Shown here: one piece after another, positions 5,855-6,722 of the stretch
Layout of the letters: each line of letters starts with the position of its first letter
How positions within the stretch are numbered: position 1 is the first letter of the stretch
DNA from: JBFHNV01 sp965365655
GTDB lineage: Bacteria > Pseudomonadota > Gammaproteobacteria > HK1
DNA: 6,722 nt
Assembly (NCBI GenBank): GCA_965365655.1
Contig: CBDUCN010000287.1
Location: 1 to 6,722 of the forward strand
Reading direction: 5' to 3'
Made by a program: the position numbers and the translations under genes
The notes under the pieces: generated by a model
Database searches by the model: none
Told to the model about the DNA's origin: nothing
What the model saw: only the letters and a program-made list of their open reading frames with translations

Positions 5855-5948
5855 GGGCCGCGCGCGGCTGGCCCGCACCGCCGCCGGCGCGCGGGTCGCG
5901 ACCGCGCGCGTCGAACGCGGCCCGCGCGCGGCGCGCGCTGGAACCGCG
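5855..5948. other. Spacer with several GC palindromes between the decarboxylase and FHA genes
   Basis: This 94-base spacer is almost pure G+C. Directly after the decarboxylase stop, GGGCC (5855-5859) can pair with GGCCC (5870-5874), and GCCGCGCGCGGC (5857-5868) is a perfect 12-base palindrome that competes with it. A second perfect palindrome, GGTCGCGACC, lies at 5894-5903 and can be extended by four flanking GC pairs if one G is bulged. None is followed by a T-run, so termination is uncertain and read-through into the FHA gene is possible. Confidence 0.45.
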
Positions 5949-6722
5949 ATGATCGCGCGCCTGTTCCGACGCGGGGTGTCGCTTCGCCTGGCCGGGCGCG
6001 AGGTGCGCGCGCGCCGGGCGTCGGACCTGCGCGAGGCCCTGATGCCGCACGTACCGGTCTCCGCGGCGCGTATCGCGGAGCTCGGCTCGACGGAGGACCG
6101 CGCGCTCGCGGCGCGGATCGCGGCGCTGGAGCATCTCGGCGCGGGCGTCGCGAAGGCGCTGGCCGACGGCACCGATCCGCTCGCCGCGGTGGCCGACACC
6201 GGGACCGCGCTGGAGCGGCCGTGGCCCGACGCGCTGTCCGCTGCCCGCGACTGGCGCGACGGGCGCGCCCCGTTCCGCCGCGCGCTGGCCGACGCGCTGC
6301 TCGCGCACGTCGGCGCCGAGCGCGAATGCCTGCGCACGCTGCTCGCGAACCGCAGCCGCGCCCCCGCGCCCGGCAGCGAGACCTCCATCGACGTGGACGC
6401 GAGCATGCGACAGCGACTGGTGTTCGACCCCGCGGCCATCGCGGGCGAGGACGGCAACGGCGTGGAGTTCAATCGCATGCCGAAGGGCGATCCCCTCGAG
6501 ATCCCGATGCGCGACGGCCAGGCGCTGGAGCTGATGCTCGCCCAGCACCGCTTCCTGATCGTCAGCGGAACGCCCTGGCTGCTGATCGACGAGCTCGGCG
6601 AGGACATCCGGCTCAAGCCCGGGCGCAACGTGGTGGGCCGCAGCGTGGACTGCGAGGCGGTGGTGCACGACAGCTACCGCGCGATCTCGCGCCGTCACGC
6701 GGTGCTCGAGACCGAGGGCACC
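5949..6722 (+). CDS. FHA-domain protein with an unrecognised N-terminal region (partial, open at right edge)
   Basis: The frame runs 258 codons without a stop to the end of the window. Residues from about 218 on look like the start of a forkhead-associated (FHA) domain, which binds phosphothreonine peptides. It has I-R-L-K-P-G-R-N-V-V-G-R-S at 220-232, with the G-R-S motif at 230-232, then the signature S-R-R-H-A at 247-251 followed by V-L-E. The domain is cut off by the window edge. Residues 1-135 are rich in Ala, Arg and Leu and probably helical; no family is recognised. Residues 140-215 look like a different unit with short strands (RLVFDP, HRFLIVSG, WLLIDEL). There is no signal peptide or clear membrane segment, so it should be cytoplasmic. 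The ATG at 5949 follows only a weak GGA ribosome-binding site; no in-frame ATG or GTG occurs between it and the decarboxylase stop. A role in phospho-signalling is inferred. Any C-terminal output domain lies outside the window. Confidence 0.75.
   Translation, partial: MIARLFRRGVSLRLAGREVRARRASDLREALMPHVPVSAARIAELGSTEDRALAARIAALEHLGAGVAKALADGTDPLAAVADTGTALERPWPDALSAARDWRDGRAPFRRALADALLAHVGAERECLRTLLANRSRAPAPGSETSIDVDASMRQRLVFDPAAIAGEDGNGVEFNRMPKGDPLEIPMRDGQALELMLAQHRFLIVSGTPWLLIDELGEDIRLKPGRNVVGRSVDCEAVVHDSYRAISRRHAVLETEGT

Noticed and set aside
4124..6628. 834-residue minus-strand open frame opposite the decarboxylase and FHA genes
   Set aside because: It crosses two real plus-strand genes and their spacer, with composition typical of antisense frames in GC-rich DNA.
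1..6722. Mobile elements, tRNA/rRNA genes, attachment sites, riboswitches or a defence system
   Set aside because: No transposase, integrase, cloverleaf-like sequence, terminal inverted repeats or known defence-family motifs were seen on either strand.

Overview
The window is very GC-rich (close to three quarters G+C by eye, with nearly every third codon position G or C). It carries five genes in two blocks that diverge from a 296-base intergenic region (4086-4381). The Shine-Dalgarno starts, a Sec-type signal peptide and a sequence resembling a sigma-54 promoter suggest a high-GC proteobacterium. No ribosomal or other phylogenetic marker is present, so the lineage stays open.

Leftward block (minus strand, in transcription order): a 671-residue protein of the 'alpha/beta hydrolase domain-containing' family (2070-4085), a 534-residue gamma-glutamyltransferase-family Ntn-hydrolase (244-1848), and the first 30 residues of a secreted protein (1-92, running off the window). 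The spacers are 221 and 151 bases, so the three may be co-transcribed but are not a tight operon. Each spacer contains hairpins. Together they would suit uptake and hydrolysis of an amide- or ester-linked compound, but the substrate is unknown. The gamma-glutamyltransferase homologue keeps the catalytic threonine and the oxyanion glycines but has lost most residues that recognise a gamma-glutamyl group. It also has no signal peptide, so it is probably not a glutathione hydrolase.

Rightward block (plus strand): a group II pyridoxal-phosphate decarboxylase of the aromatic-L-amino-acid type (4382-5854), then, after 94 bases, a partial gene for a protein with a forkhead-associated (FHA) phosphopeptide-binding domain behind about 210 unrecognised residues (5949-6722, open at the right edge). 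The decarboxylase has the residues expected of a true decarboxylase rather than an aldehyde synthase, so it should make an aromatic monoamine. A GG-N10-GC element and an upstream perfect dyad in the divergent region are candidate control sites.

I see no rRNA, tRNA, CRISPR array, insertion sequence, integrase or attachment site. Many long open frames antisense to the real genes are artefacts of the high GC content. No clearly new multi-gene system is visible. The points most worth following are the altered pocket of the gamma-glutamyltransferase homologue, its pairing with the poorly characterised hydrolase, the possible sigma-54 control of the decarboxylase, and the unassigned N-terminal region of the FHA protein.
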